Positions 1-7,020 of a DNA stretch of 7,660 nt are shown here, in pieces. The stretch's first letter is position 1. Each line of letters begins with the position of its first letter. Position numbers and translations under genes: made by a program. The notes below the pieces were generated by a model. It searched no databases. It saw only the letters and a program-made list of their open reading frames with translations, and was not told where the DNA came from. Origin of the DNA: UBA11663 sp049616325 (GTDB lineage Bacteria > Bacteroidota > Bacteroidia > Flavobacteriales_D > Sanyastnellaceae); the NCBI GenBank assembly GCA_049616325.1, contig JBMZHG010000060.1, forward strand, positions 1 through 7,660, written 5' to 3'.

Positions 1-2
1 GG

Positions 3-3000
3 CTTCAAGAAGAGCAGGCCAGGATGATGCTCATCGGGTTAACCAACGCCGGGTACGTCGACTTGGACGTGTCGACGCGCTATTGCGAAGTGAAGCCAAG
101 GGCAGAGCGCCACATCAAAGCCCGGAAGGGGGTGATTGATTTTGACGTCATTGCCTTTTACTCGAACCCTTTGGGCTCTTCTACGAATGCGGTGCTGAGT
201 TTGAACAACCTCCGTTTGGCCTTGAAAGGGATCGGAACCTTTGGTGTCAGCGAGGCTCAGGACGTCCGGATTACTCCAGATCGAGGAGAAGTTGCCATTG
301 GCAAGAATCGGAACTTTGATTTTGACGGTGTGGTTCGTGCCGGCAAGTTCCAGCTGCGTGGCACCCAGTTTGATTTCGATTACGAGGCCTTCAAATTGAA
401 TGTCAACTTGGCCGAATCACTGCGTCTACAAGTTGAAGTTGAGGGAAAATACGATGCGTATGGCAACCCTCAGTTGCGGTGGGTGGAGAGCACGATTGAG
501 GAGGTCACTGGCACGTTGGAAGTGGACCACCCCAACAACAAGTCAGGTTGGAAGAGCGACCGCTACACGCAGTATCCGATTTTGACAAGCCGGGAGGTCA
601 GTCACGTGTACTACGATGCGGAAAGAATTTGTCGAGGCGCATACCACCGTGACGATTTCAACTACGCTTTGGATCCGTTTGTCATCGACAGCTTGGACAA
701 CTTCAGCAACGAAGACCTGCGATTCACGGGCGAATTGTTGGCTGGGGGAATTGTTCCGGACATCGTGGAGCCCCTTCGGTTGATGGACGACTACAGCTTG
801 GGTTTCACAAGGTCGACCCCGGCTGAAGGGGTTCCCCTGTACCAAGGTTTGGGAACCGTCAAAGGAGACTTGACGTTGAACTTGGGGGGGCTGCACGGTC
901 CCGGTTCCATTGATTTCCTGACTTCGCACCTGGAGGGGGAGGACAACATCTTGGTGCCAGATTCAGCCTACGGGACGACGTCGTTGTACGACAACGTGGC
1001 ACGCACCGACGACATTCCGTTGGTCAGTGCCAAAGTCGCGGACTTTGGGCTCCATTCCTACGGCAAACGTCTTTACGTGAGGTCCACGCCGCTTGATTCG
1101 CTGAGGTTTTTTGGAGAAGATGTTTTTCTGAAAGGTGAGCTTGAATTGTCCGAGCTCGGCATGGCGGGTCGAGGGGTGTTCCACTTTGAGCGAGCTGAAC
1201 TCGCCTCTCAAGACTTTGTCATGAAAGAGCGCACCTTGGACGCGGGGGTTGCTGCATTTGAGCTTCAGGGGTCAGACCTCAACGAGGTGGCCTTTGGAAC
1301 GGACAATGTTGTGGCACACGTGGATTTCGATTTGCGACGAGGCGACTTCAAAGCACGCGAGGGCGCCACGATGATTGAACTGCCGGCCATTCGTTACCAA
1401 TGTCTGATGGATGAATTTTCGTGGTTCATGGACGAAGAGAGGTTGGACTTGATGAACACGCTCATTGATCCGTCGGCCATGACCTTTCAGGAGTTGGCTG
1501 ATCGGGATCAGAGCAACTTCTTCTCGCTTCACGAAGAGCAAGACGGCCTCCATTTCTTGAGCCCCCGGGCGACGTACAAGGTGGACGAAGCCTTCGTGCG
1601 TTGCATGGACGTCAAATCGCTTGCCGTCGCCGATGCGGAAATCAAGCCCGGAGACGGGGTGGTGGTGGTGCGTCGCGATGCCGTCATGGATGAATTGCGC
1701 GGTGCTGAAATTTTCGCCAACGACGTCACGCGTTACCACAGGCTGTACGACGCCAACGTTACGGTCAAGGGACGACTCAAATACGACGGTGCGGCAAGCA
1801 AAACGTACGTGGATGCCCAAGGGATTGAGTGGCCGATTCGCTTGAACGAACTCGCCGTGGACACGGCTTACCGCACCTACGGAAAGGGGATTGTGCGCAG
1901 CGGGGACGAGTTCTTTCTGAGTCCACAATTCGCGTTCCAAGGGCGTGTTCACCTCGAGGCCGGGCGAAAAGATTTGGAATTCCAAGGAGGCGCGCAGATG
2001 CAATTTGACTGCGATGAGTTTGCCAACGAGTGGGTGGAATTCAAGGGCGTCATCGATCCGCAGGACGTGGCCATTCCAGTAGATTCGCTCGTCACTGAAC
2101 TCGGGAAGTCCCATTTAGGTGTGGGGTGGACGTACAACGACGGCGGCATCATGTCCATGTATTCCACCTTTTTCACGAAGAAACCTGTCCGGTCCGACGT
2201 GTCGTTTTTCGTGCCTCGTGGGTTTTTGCGTTACGACAAGCGAAAGGACCGTTACGTGGTGTGCAGCGACGAAAAGCTGAAAAACCCTGAGCTACCGGGC
2301 AACCTGACTCAAATGTCGCGGGGGAATTGCGACGTCTACCAACAAGGAAAAGCATCGTTCCCTGTGGCGGACAAAAACTTGTTGACGCAAACGTTTGTCG
2401 GCGACATTTCTACGTCTTCTCGCCAAATGGTTCTGCGCGGCGGCCTTGTGGTGGACATGCCCCTTCCCGAGCCGGTGCTGAAGCATCTCGCCGTGGCCAT
2501 CAAGGTCTCGAATCAAGCCAGCGGTTCAGGGCCGTTGTCGACCAATTACGAAACGATTTTGAACGAATTCGTAGGGGTCGACGAGGCTGCCGTGCTCATG
2601 AACGAATTGGACTTGCTGGGCGAGTACAAGAAAGGCGTTCCCAAGGAGGTCCGTCATGCGATGGTGCTTCACGGCATGGAGTGGCGTTACGACACATTCG
2701 ACGACATGTGGGTGAGCGAAGGTGAGGTGGGCATCGCGACGCTCGGAGAGCACAACGTCTGGCGGAGTGTTCGCGGCAAGGTGCTTCTTGATCGCGACAA
2801 AAACCGCGTGATCGTCTACTTGCATTTTGACCCCAAGCACTGGTTTTACTTCGAATGGAAGTCAGGAGCGGGGGTCATGACGGTTCAAGCCAATGAAGTT
2901 GTCGAAGAGGGCGAGCCAACGCTTGAATCCATTCTCGCTGCGATGAAGGATTCCGACAAGGAAGTCAAAGACGAGAACGGGAGATTCAAGATTCAGTGGA

Positions 3001-3059
3001 TCCCTGGAAAGAGTTTTCGTGACGGGGACATTGAGCAATTCCGGGAATTCGATGAATGA
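3..3059 (+). CDS. Large uncharacterised beta-rich protein, 5' end outside window
   Basis: The reading frame is open from the left edge to a TGA at 3057-3059, so the true start lies upstream. The first ATG here is at 24, giving 1011 residues (numbering below starts there). I do not recognise a named domain. The sequence alternates short beta-like strands with glycine turns and is rich in Asp, Glu and aromatic residues; no membrane segment is visible in this part. Degenerate internal repeats are visible: residues 279-309 align without gaps to 369-399, and 97-127 resembles 635-673. A C-terminal section from about residue 730 differs in style, with a Trp/aromatic-rich patch (W887, W940-W945), and the protein ends in a charged tail. 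The size and look match large, uncharacterised Bacteroidota proteins; an envelope or periplasmic location is inference, since the N-terminus with any signal peptide is missing. The fadH ATG follows 57 bases downstream on the same strand, so co-transcription is possible. Confidence 0.85.
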   Translation, partial: LQEEQARMMLIGLTNAGYVDLDVSTRYCEVKPRAERHIKARKGVIDFDVIAFYSNPLGSSTNAVLSLNNLRLALKGIGTFGVSEAQDVRITPDRGEVAIGKNRNFDFDGVVRAGKFQLRGTQFDFDYEAFKLNVNLAESLRLQVEVEGKYDAYGNPQLRWVESTIEEVTGTLEVDHPNNKSGWKSDRYTQYPILTSREVSHVYYDAERICRGAYHRDDFNYALDPFVIDSLDNFSNEDLRFTGELLAGGIVPDIVEPLRLMDDYSLGFTRSTPAEGVPLYQGLGTVKGDLTLNLGGLHGPGSIDFLTSHLEGEDNILVPDSAYGTTSLYDNVARTDDIPLVSAKVADFGLHSYGKRLYVRSTPLDSLRFFGEDVFLKGELELSELGMAGRGVFHFERAELASQDFVMKERTLDAGVAAFELQGSDLNEVAFGTDNVVAHVDFDLRRGDFKAREGATMIELPAIRYQCLMDEFSWFMDEERLDLMNTLIDPSAMTFQELADRDQSNFFSLHEEQDGLHFLSPRATYKVDEAFVRCMDVKSLAVADAEIKPGDGVVVVRRDAVMDELRGAEIFANDVTRYHRLYDANVTVKGRLKYDGAASKTYVDAQGIEWPIRLNELAVDTAYRTYGKGIVRSGDEFFLSPQFAFQGRVHLEAGRKDLEFQGGAQMQFDCDEFANEWVEFKGVIDPQDVAIPVDSLVTELGKSHLGVGWTYNDGGIMSMYSTFFTKKPVRSDVSFFVPRGFLRYDKRKDRYVVCSDEKLKNPELPGNLTQMSRGNCDVYQQGKASFPVADKNLLTQTFVGDISTSSRQMVLRGGLVVDMPLPEPVLKHLAVAIKVSNQASGSGPLSTNYETILNEFVGVDEAAVLMNELDLLGEYKKGVPKEVRHAMVLHGMEWRYDTFDDMWVSEGEVGIATLGEHNVWRSVRGKVLLDRDKNRVIVYLHFDPKHWFYFEWKSGAGVMTVQANEVVEEGEPTLESILAAMKDSDKEVKDENGRFKIQWIPGKSFRDGDIEQFREFDE

Positions 3060-3116
3060 CGCTTGAATGACTTGAACACGGTAGGGAGCGGGCCTTGGCT
3101 GACCTACCTTGGAAGC

Positions 3117-5159
3117 ATGGAGAATTCAACCCTGTATCCGCACGTTTTTCGGCCCTTGGATTTGGGCTTCATGACGCTGCCCAACCGCATCCTTATGGGG
3201 AGCATGCACACGGGGCTGGAAGAGGAGAAGGGTGGCATGGAAAAGCTTGCGCGGTTTTATGCGGAGCGTGCGGCAGGAGAGGCCGGATTGATTGTCACGG
3301 GGGGGATTGCGCCCAACTTGGAAGGCGTGGTGGCGTGGGGCGGTTCTCGGATGTCCCAGCGCAGACATGTTTCACACCACCGCACGATCACCGACGCTGT
3401 TCATGCCGAAGGCGGACGAATTGTCATGCAAATCCTGCACGCAGGCCGGTATGCCTACACGCCGCTGTGCGTGGACCCCAGTGGATTGAAGTCTCCGATC
3501 TCGAGGTTCAAGCCCAGGAAGTTGACGGCTTGGGGGGTGGAACGTACCGTCCGGGATTTCGTGCGTTCGGCGGTTTTGGCTCGGGAAGCAGGGTACGACG
3601 GCGTGGAAATCATGGGGTCGGAAGGGTACCTGATCAACCAATTCGTGGCGGCGGAGACCAACCTCCGAAACGACAAGTGGGGCGGTGATTTTGAGCGTCG
3701 TTGCCGATTCCCGTCCGAGATTCTGTCCAGAATCAGGGAAGCGGTTGGCCCAGACTTCTTGGTCATGTACCGCTTGAGCATGCTGGATTTGGTGGCAGGT
3801 GGCAGCGATTGGGGAGAGATTGAGCGTTTGGCCCAAATCGCCGAGCAAGCCGGAGCCAACATGATCAACACCGGCATCGGGTGGCACGAAGCCCGAATTC
3901 CAACCATTGCGACTGTGGTGCCGCGTGGCGGCTTCCGGTTCGTCACCAAGAAGCTCATGGGTAGGGTGCAGGTGCCGCTGGTGACGACCAACCGGTTCAA
4001 CGATCCATCGACGTGCGAAGAAGCTCTCGCGGAGGGGTGCGCAGACATGATCAGCATGGCGCGTCCGTTTTTGGCGGATCCGCACTTGGTGAAAAAAGCC
4101 CGCCTGGCACGACCGCAAGACATCAACACGTGCATTGGTTGCAACCAAGCATGCCTCGACCACGTGTTCAAGCAAAAGGTGGCGTCGTGTTTGGTCAATC
4201 CGCGGGCGTGCCACGAAGCGGACTATTCGGCGATTCCAAGGCCGCAACAAGAACAACCCCACCCGGAGCGCGGAGGCAGGTCTGAGGACACGTGGAGGGG
4301 CAAGCGGATTGCCGTGGTCGGCGGTGGACCCGCAGGCATGAGCGCGGCACTTGAGCGCGGCCGACTCGGGGCGTCCGTGGTTCTATTCGAAGCATCCGAA
4401 CGCCTCGGGGGGCAATTTCTGATGGCCCAAAGAATCCCGGGGAAATCGGAATTCAACGAGACCATTCGGTATTTCTCCACGCAGCTCGAACTGGTGGGGG
4501 TGGAGATCCGGCTTTCGACCACGGCGACGACGGAACTCGTGAGAGAATTTGACGAGGTGGTATTGGCCACGGGCGTGCGCCCCCGCGCCCTTCGGATTCC
4601 CGGTTCAGACCGACCTGAAGTTGTGAGCTACGCGGACGTCCTGAAAGGTCGGGTCGAGGTGGGGAAACGCGTGGCCATTGTTGGNNNNNNNNNNGGTTTT
4701 GACGTTGCGGATTTCCTCACACACGATTCGGACGAAGCCGGTTTCATGGCCTCGTGGGGTGTGGACTCCGAATTGGCGGACCGTGGCGGTTTGACCTCCC
4801 CCAAGCGTACGCCGAGTTCCCGCGAAGTGTTCATGTACCAGCGGCGTCCAGGAAAGATGGGGCGGGATTTGGGGAAAACCACGGGGTGGATTCATCGGAC
4901 GACGTTGAAACAACGCGGCGTCACCCAAATCACAGGCGTGTCCTACGACCGCATTGACGACCAGGGATTTCACGTGACCCTCGAAGACGGCACGACCCAT
5001 GTTCAGGCGGTCGATCACGTGGTGGTTTGCGCGGGGCAAGTGTCCCATGTCCCGGAGGAATTGCAACATCCACGCATGGTGTTGGTGGGAGGTGCACGAA
5101 ATGCGACGGGTCTCGATGCCCAGCGGGCCATCGTGGAAGGCATGATCCAGCTAGAATAA
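3117..5159 (+). CDS. fadH: NADPH-dependent 2,4-dienoyl-CoA reductase (FadH)
   Basis: The product reduces 2,4-dienoyl-CoA with NADPH, letting beta-oxidation handle polyunsaturated fatty acids; it is a cytoplasmic FMN, FAD and 4Fe-4S enzyme. An N-terminal old-yellow-enzyme TIM barrel (residues 1 to about 335) carries MGSMHTGLEE, EGYLIN with Tyr171 and GIGWHEARIPT with His257, matching E. coli catalytic Tyr166 and His252. The cluster cysteines are C339, C342, C346 and C358 (CIGCNQAC plus a distal Cys). The FAD-binding GGGPAG is at 402-407, and a second nucleotide-binding motif near 523 is interrupted by Ns. GLGKTTGWIHRTTL-like sequence and VVVCAGQ follow near the C-terminus. The length of 680 is close to the 672 of E. 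coli FadH. I chose the ATG at 3117 because homology starts just after it; the frame could extend to a TTG at 3063, but those 18 residues look unlike the family. The linker at about 368-395 is longer than in E. coli and Pro/Gln/Arg-rich. Confidence 0.95.
   Translation: MENSTLYPHVFRPLDLGFMTLPNRILMGSMHTGLEEEKGGMEKLARFYAERAAGEAGLIVTGGIAPNLEGVVAWGGSRMSQRRHVSHHRTITDAVHAEGGRIVMQILHAGRYAYTPLCVDPSGLKSPISRFKPRKLTAWGVERTVRDFVRSAVLAREAGYDGVEIMGSEGYLINQFVAAETNLRNDKWGGDFERRCRFPSEILSRIREAVGPDFLVMYRLSMLDLVAGGSDWGEIERLAQIAEQAGANMINTGIGWHEARIPTIATVVPRGGFRFVTKKLMGRVQVPLVTTNRFNDPSTCEEALAEGCADMISMARPFLADPHLVKKARLARPQDINTCIGCNQACLDHVFKQKVASCLVNPRACHEADYSAIPRPQQEQPHPERGGRSEDTWRGKRIAVVGGGPAGMSAALERGRLGASVVLFEASERLGGQFLMAQRIPGKSEFNETIRYFSTQLELVGVEIRLSTTATTELVREFDEVVLATGVRPRALRIPGSDRPEVVSYADVLKGRVEVGKRVAIVXXXXGFDVADFLTHDSDEAGFMASWGVDSELADRGGLTSPKRTPSSREVFMYQRRPGKMGRDLGKTTGWIHRTTLKQRGVTQITGVSYDRIDDQGFHVTLEDGTTHVQAVDHVVVCAGQVSHVPEELQHPRMVLVGGARNATGLDAQRAIVEGMIQLE
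4685..4694. other. Assembly gap (10 Ns) inside fadH
   Basis: Ten consecutive unknown bases fall in the codons following Val-522 of FadH, exactly on the glycine-rich loop of the NADPH-binding Rossmann fold. The reading frame resumes correctly after it (GFDVADF). The E. coli motif reads GCGGIGFD; the space left here holds one residue fewer, so the number of Ns is probably a placeholder, with 13 bases missing rather than 10. This is an assembly artefact, not a mutation. Confidence 0.95.
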
Positions 5160-5169
5160 AAGGTCGATT

Positions 5170-5907
5170 TCAGGTCGACAAGAGCTTGACAGCGGCTTGC
5201 GCATGTTCGAGCATTTCGTTGGGTGTGGCATGTGACGGATAAGCCAGGGGTGCTCCTATGGCTACCCTCACAGATTTTTTCGCTGGACCAATCAACATGC
5301 CAGAGGGTGGAAGCAAGTCCCATGTCCCGGAAATGTGCATGGGTACGATGGGAGCCCCCGCGGCTTGGGCAAGGTGAAACGCGCCTTTTTTGAACGGTTG
5401 CAAGGTTCCGTCCTTGGAGCGCGTTCCTTCTGGAAAGACCAGCACGCTGCGTCCGGCTTTCAACGATTCTGTGAGTTGGTTCACGGCCCGTTCAGAGGAG
5501 GCACGGTTTCCGCGCTCCACGAACACGGTTCCGGCAAGTTCATTGAGCTTTCCGAGCAACGGAACCCTTCGAATGCTGGCCTTGCTGAGGAACACGATGG
5601 GCGTCGGGCTGGCCGCGAAAGCGGCGTTGATGTCGAGCAGGCTGGTGTGGTTGGCCACGAGAACGCAGCCCTTTTTTTGGTCTGCCAGCGCCTGCGCCTC
5701 AGCGGACACGTGCACCTCGATCTTCACACCGACGAGCCTTCGCAGAAGGGGTCTGCTCCAGAGAACTCTGCCGACGTTCCACATGACCCAATCCCCGTTG
5801 TTTTTGTTTAAAGCCATGGCCACAAGACCCACAAGGCTGCAGAAAATCGTGTGCGCAATCACAAGGACCGTGCGGAACGGGGCGAGGATCCAACCAAGAA
5901 CGTTCAT
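5170..5907 (-). CDS. plsC: 1-acyl-sn-glycerol-3-phosphate acyltransferase (PlsC family)
   Basis: The product is predicted to transfer an acyl group to lysophosphatidate, giving phosphatidate for membrane phospholipids, at the inner face of the cytoplasmic membrane. Its 245 residues match the usual PlsC size. An N-terminal hydrophobic segment (about residues 8-32) would anchor it. The four family motifs are in order: NHTSLLD with catalytic H87 and D92; FVERGNR at 129-135; FPEGTRS at 158-164; and VPMHISG at 188-194. The ATG at 5905-5907 overlaps the TGA of the upstream rluE-like gene by ATGA, so translation is probably coupled and the two form one leftward operon. Its stop faces the fadH stop across 10 bases. 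Related acyltransferases in ornithine-lipid or other lipid synthesis share these motifs, so the exact acceptor is inferred. Confidence 0.92.
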   Translation of the reverse strand: MNVLGWILAPFRTVLVIAHTIFCSLVGLVAMALNKNNGDWVMWNVGRVLWSRPLLRRLVGVKIEVHVSAEAQALADQKKGCVLVANHTSLLDINAAFAASPTPIVFLSKASIRRVPLLGKLNELAGTVFVERGNRASSERAVNQLTESLKAGRSVLVFPEGTRSKDGTLQPFKKGAFHLAQAAGAPIVPMHISGTWDLLPPSGMLIGPAKKSVRVAIGAPLAYPSHATPNEMLEHAQAAVKLLST

Positions 5908-6467
5908 GAAGACGCAAGTTCTAGTTCACGCCATTCCCCGGAATTCAAATCGCCGAGTTCCCAAGGTCCCATGGCGACGCGAATCAACCTCAGCGTAGGA
6001 AGGCCCACGGCGGCAGTCATGCGTCGAACTTGCCGGTTTTTCCCTTCCGTCAACGTCAGGGAAATCCAAGCGTCAGGGACCGTCTTGCGGACGCGTATTG
6101 GCGGAGTCCGTTCCGGATAGGTTGGCGTGATTTTCTCTGCCCGACACCCACGAGTAACAAATTGCTTTCCTTTGATTTTCAAAGTCATTGGGAGCTCAAG
6201 TTCTCCGAGTTGTTTAGGACTTGGAGTGCCTTCGACTTGGACGTGGTACGTGCGCTCGTGGCCGTTGGAGGGGTCCAAGATTTGGGTTTTCAGCCGGTTG
6301 TCGTCAGTCAGCATCAACAGCCCTTCGCTGTCGGCGTCCAAGCGTCCCATCGGGTAAACTTCTCGAGGCAAGCCCAAATTCAAGCTCGACAACCCCTGTC
6401 GGTTCCCTTCAGGAGTGAATTGACTCAAAACCCCAAACGGTTTGTGCAACATGTACAATCGAGGCAT
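5904..6467 (-). CDS. rluE: 23S rRNA pseudouridine synthase, RluE-like (RsuA family)
   Basis: The product isomerises a uridine in 23S rRNA to pseudouridine; E. coli RluE acts at U2457. The 187-residue sequence shows the RsuA/RluB/E/F catalytic domain: LHKPFGVLSQF at about 7-17, GRLDADSEGLL at 41-51 with catalytic Asp44, RTPPIRVRK at 120-128, and EGKNRQVRRMTAAVGLPTL at 141-159, followed by LRLIR. The spacing and the QFT and PPIR signatures fit RluE better than RsuA, RluB or RluF, and there is no N-terminal S4 domain, as in RluE. The start is the ATG at 6465-6467; a second in-frame ATG five codons later would remove MPRLY, part of the first strand, and is less likely. It is the first gene of a leftward pair with plsC (4-base overlap) and diverges from rnpB with about 43 bases between them. 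Confidence 0.93.
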   Translation of the reverse strand: MPRLYMLHKPFGVLSQFTPEGNRQGLSSLNLGLPREVYPMGRLDADSEGLLMLTDDNRLKTQILDPSNGHERTYHVQVEGTPSPKQLGELELPMTLKIKGKQFVTRGCRAEKITPTYPERTPPIRVRKTVPDAWISLTLTEGKNRQVRRMTAAVGLPTLRLIRVAMGPWELGDLNSGEWRELELASS

Positions 6468-6500
6468 TGCGCGAAACTACTTCAAGAGGCCGTCGCGTCG

Positions 6501-6508
6501 TATTTTTG
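6501..6508 (+). promoter_or_regulatory. Bacteroidota-type -7 promoter element of rnpB
   Basis: TATTTTTG is an exact match to the Bacteroidota -7 consensus TAnnTTTG. It ends three bases before the predicted first base of RNase P RNA at about 6511, the spacing expected for a start site. No good -33 TTG is present at the usual 19-21 base spacing; the nearest candidate, TTC at 6481-6483, is weak. Confidence 0.7.
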
Positions 6509-6510
6509 TC

Positions 6511-6843
6511 TTTCGGTTGACTCCGCCGCCTCACTTCGGTGGGGAGGAAAGTCCGGACAACACAGGGAACCACACTTTCCGAAAGGGAAGGCGCGTTCAA
6601 CGGAACGCGACAGACAGTGCCACAGAGATTTAAACCGCCGATGGCCTTCGGGCACAGGCAAGGCTGAAAAGGTGGGGTAAGAGCCCACCAGCGTAAGGGT
6701 GACCTTGCGGCTTGGGTAAACCTTGTGGGTTGCAAGACCATGTATACTGGCGTTTGAGGGCGTCCCGCCTGAGTCAGAGGGTAGGTCGCATTAGATCAAT
6801 GGCGGAGCCCTTCGGGGAACAGAATCCGGCTTACACCGAGCTT
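6511..6843 (+). ncRNA. rnpB: RNase P RNA, bacterial class A
   Basis: This is the catalytic RNA that removes 5' leaders from pre-tRNAs. Universal blocks are visible: GAGGAAAGTCCGGAC at 6544-6558, ACAGAGA near 6623-6629, GGTAAGAGCCCACCAGCG at about 6676-6693, GGTAAAC at 6715-6721, TAGAT-AATG near 6792-6801, and ACAGAATCCGGCTTA at 6819-6833. The first and last of these form the P4 region. Helices I can pair: P1 6512-6517 with 6835-6840; P2 CTCCGCC 6521-6527 with GGCGGAG 6801-6807; P3 CCUCAC/GUGGGG around a UUCG loop near 6529-6544; CUUUCC-GAAA-GGGAAG 6575-6590; a 7-bp hairpin 6592-6609; and a 7-bp GUGA-capped hairpin 6692-6709. The length of about 330 nt is normal. The ends are set by P1 and the promoter and are uncertain by several bases. 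A short open frame through here is not a gene. Confidence 0.96.
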
Positions 6844-6844
6844 C

Positions 6845-6874
6845 GAGGGGAGGTGCGGAAACGCATCTCCCTTC
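6845..6874 (+). terminator. 13-bp GAAA-capped hairpin just after rnpB
   Basis: Bases 6845-6857 pair with 6862-6874 (13 bp, with two G-U pairs) around a GAAA loop. It begins four bases after P1 of RNase P RNA closes. It is followed by TCCATTT rather than a solid T run, so it is either a weak intrinsic terminator or a stable 3' end of the precursor RNA. Confidence 0.6.
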
Positions 6875-6934
6875 TCCATTTAACGTGCTCTTGATGTGCG
6901 ACCCTCCGATATTTGTGGTTGGCATTGAATTTTG

Positions 6935-6966
6935 TTGTTTTTCTAGGCTTTACCCTAATACCTTTG
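6935..6966 (+). promoter_or_regulatory. Bacteroidota-type promoter for the 7021 gene
   Basis: TACCTTTG at 6959-6966 matches TAnnTTTG exactly, and a TTG at 6935-6937 lies 21 bases upstream in a T-rich stretch, close to the usual -33 spacing. Transcription would start near 6971-6974, giving a leader of about 48 bases before the ATG at 7021. The rest of 6875-7020 shows no other gene or structured RNA that I can support. Confidence 0.7.
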
Positions 6967-7020
6967 TAAGGTCAAACCTTCTAAAACGGCCGCTTCCTCT
7001 CGTTCTTGCGGCATTGCCCC

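Noticed and set aside
1272..2114. 280-codon open frame on the minus strand inside the large gene
   Set aside because: It lies wholly within the large plus-strand gene and its product is His/Val/Arg-rich with no domain sense, typical of an antisense shadow in GC-rich coding DNA.
3105..3112. TACCTTGG as a promoter for fadH just before its ATG
   Set aside because: One mismatch to TAnnTTTG and no -33 TTG at a suitable distance; such a match is common by chance.
3063..3116. TTG start for fadH giving 18 more residues
   Set aside because: The extra residues are unlike FadH N-termini, and the ATG at 3117 places the protein start where the family starts.
3372..4262. 296-codon open frame on the minus strand inside fadH
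   Set aside because: It is antisense to the best-conserved part of fadH, and its translation shows no recognisable motif.
5163..5179. GTCGA-loop-TCGAC hairpin between the fadH and plsC stops as a bidirectional terminator
   Set aside because: The stem is only 5 bp, overlaps the end of plsC, and has no T run.
6030..6680. 216-codon plus-strand open frame across rluE and rnpB
   Set aside because: It runs antisense to a clear rluE gene and into the RNase P RNA; the product has no plausible domain.
6482..6741. Minus-strand open frames over rnpB
   Set aside because: They overlap a structured RNA gene whose conserved blocks and helices explain the sequence.
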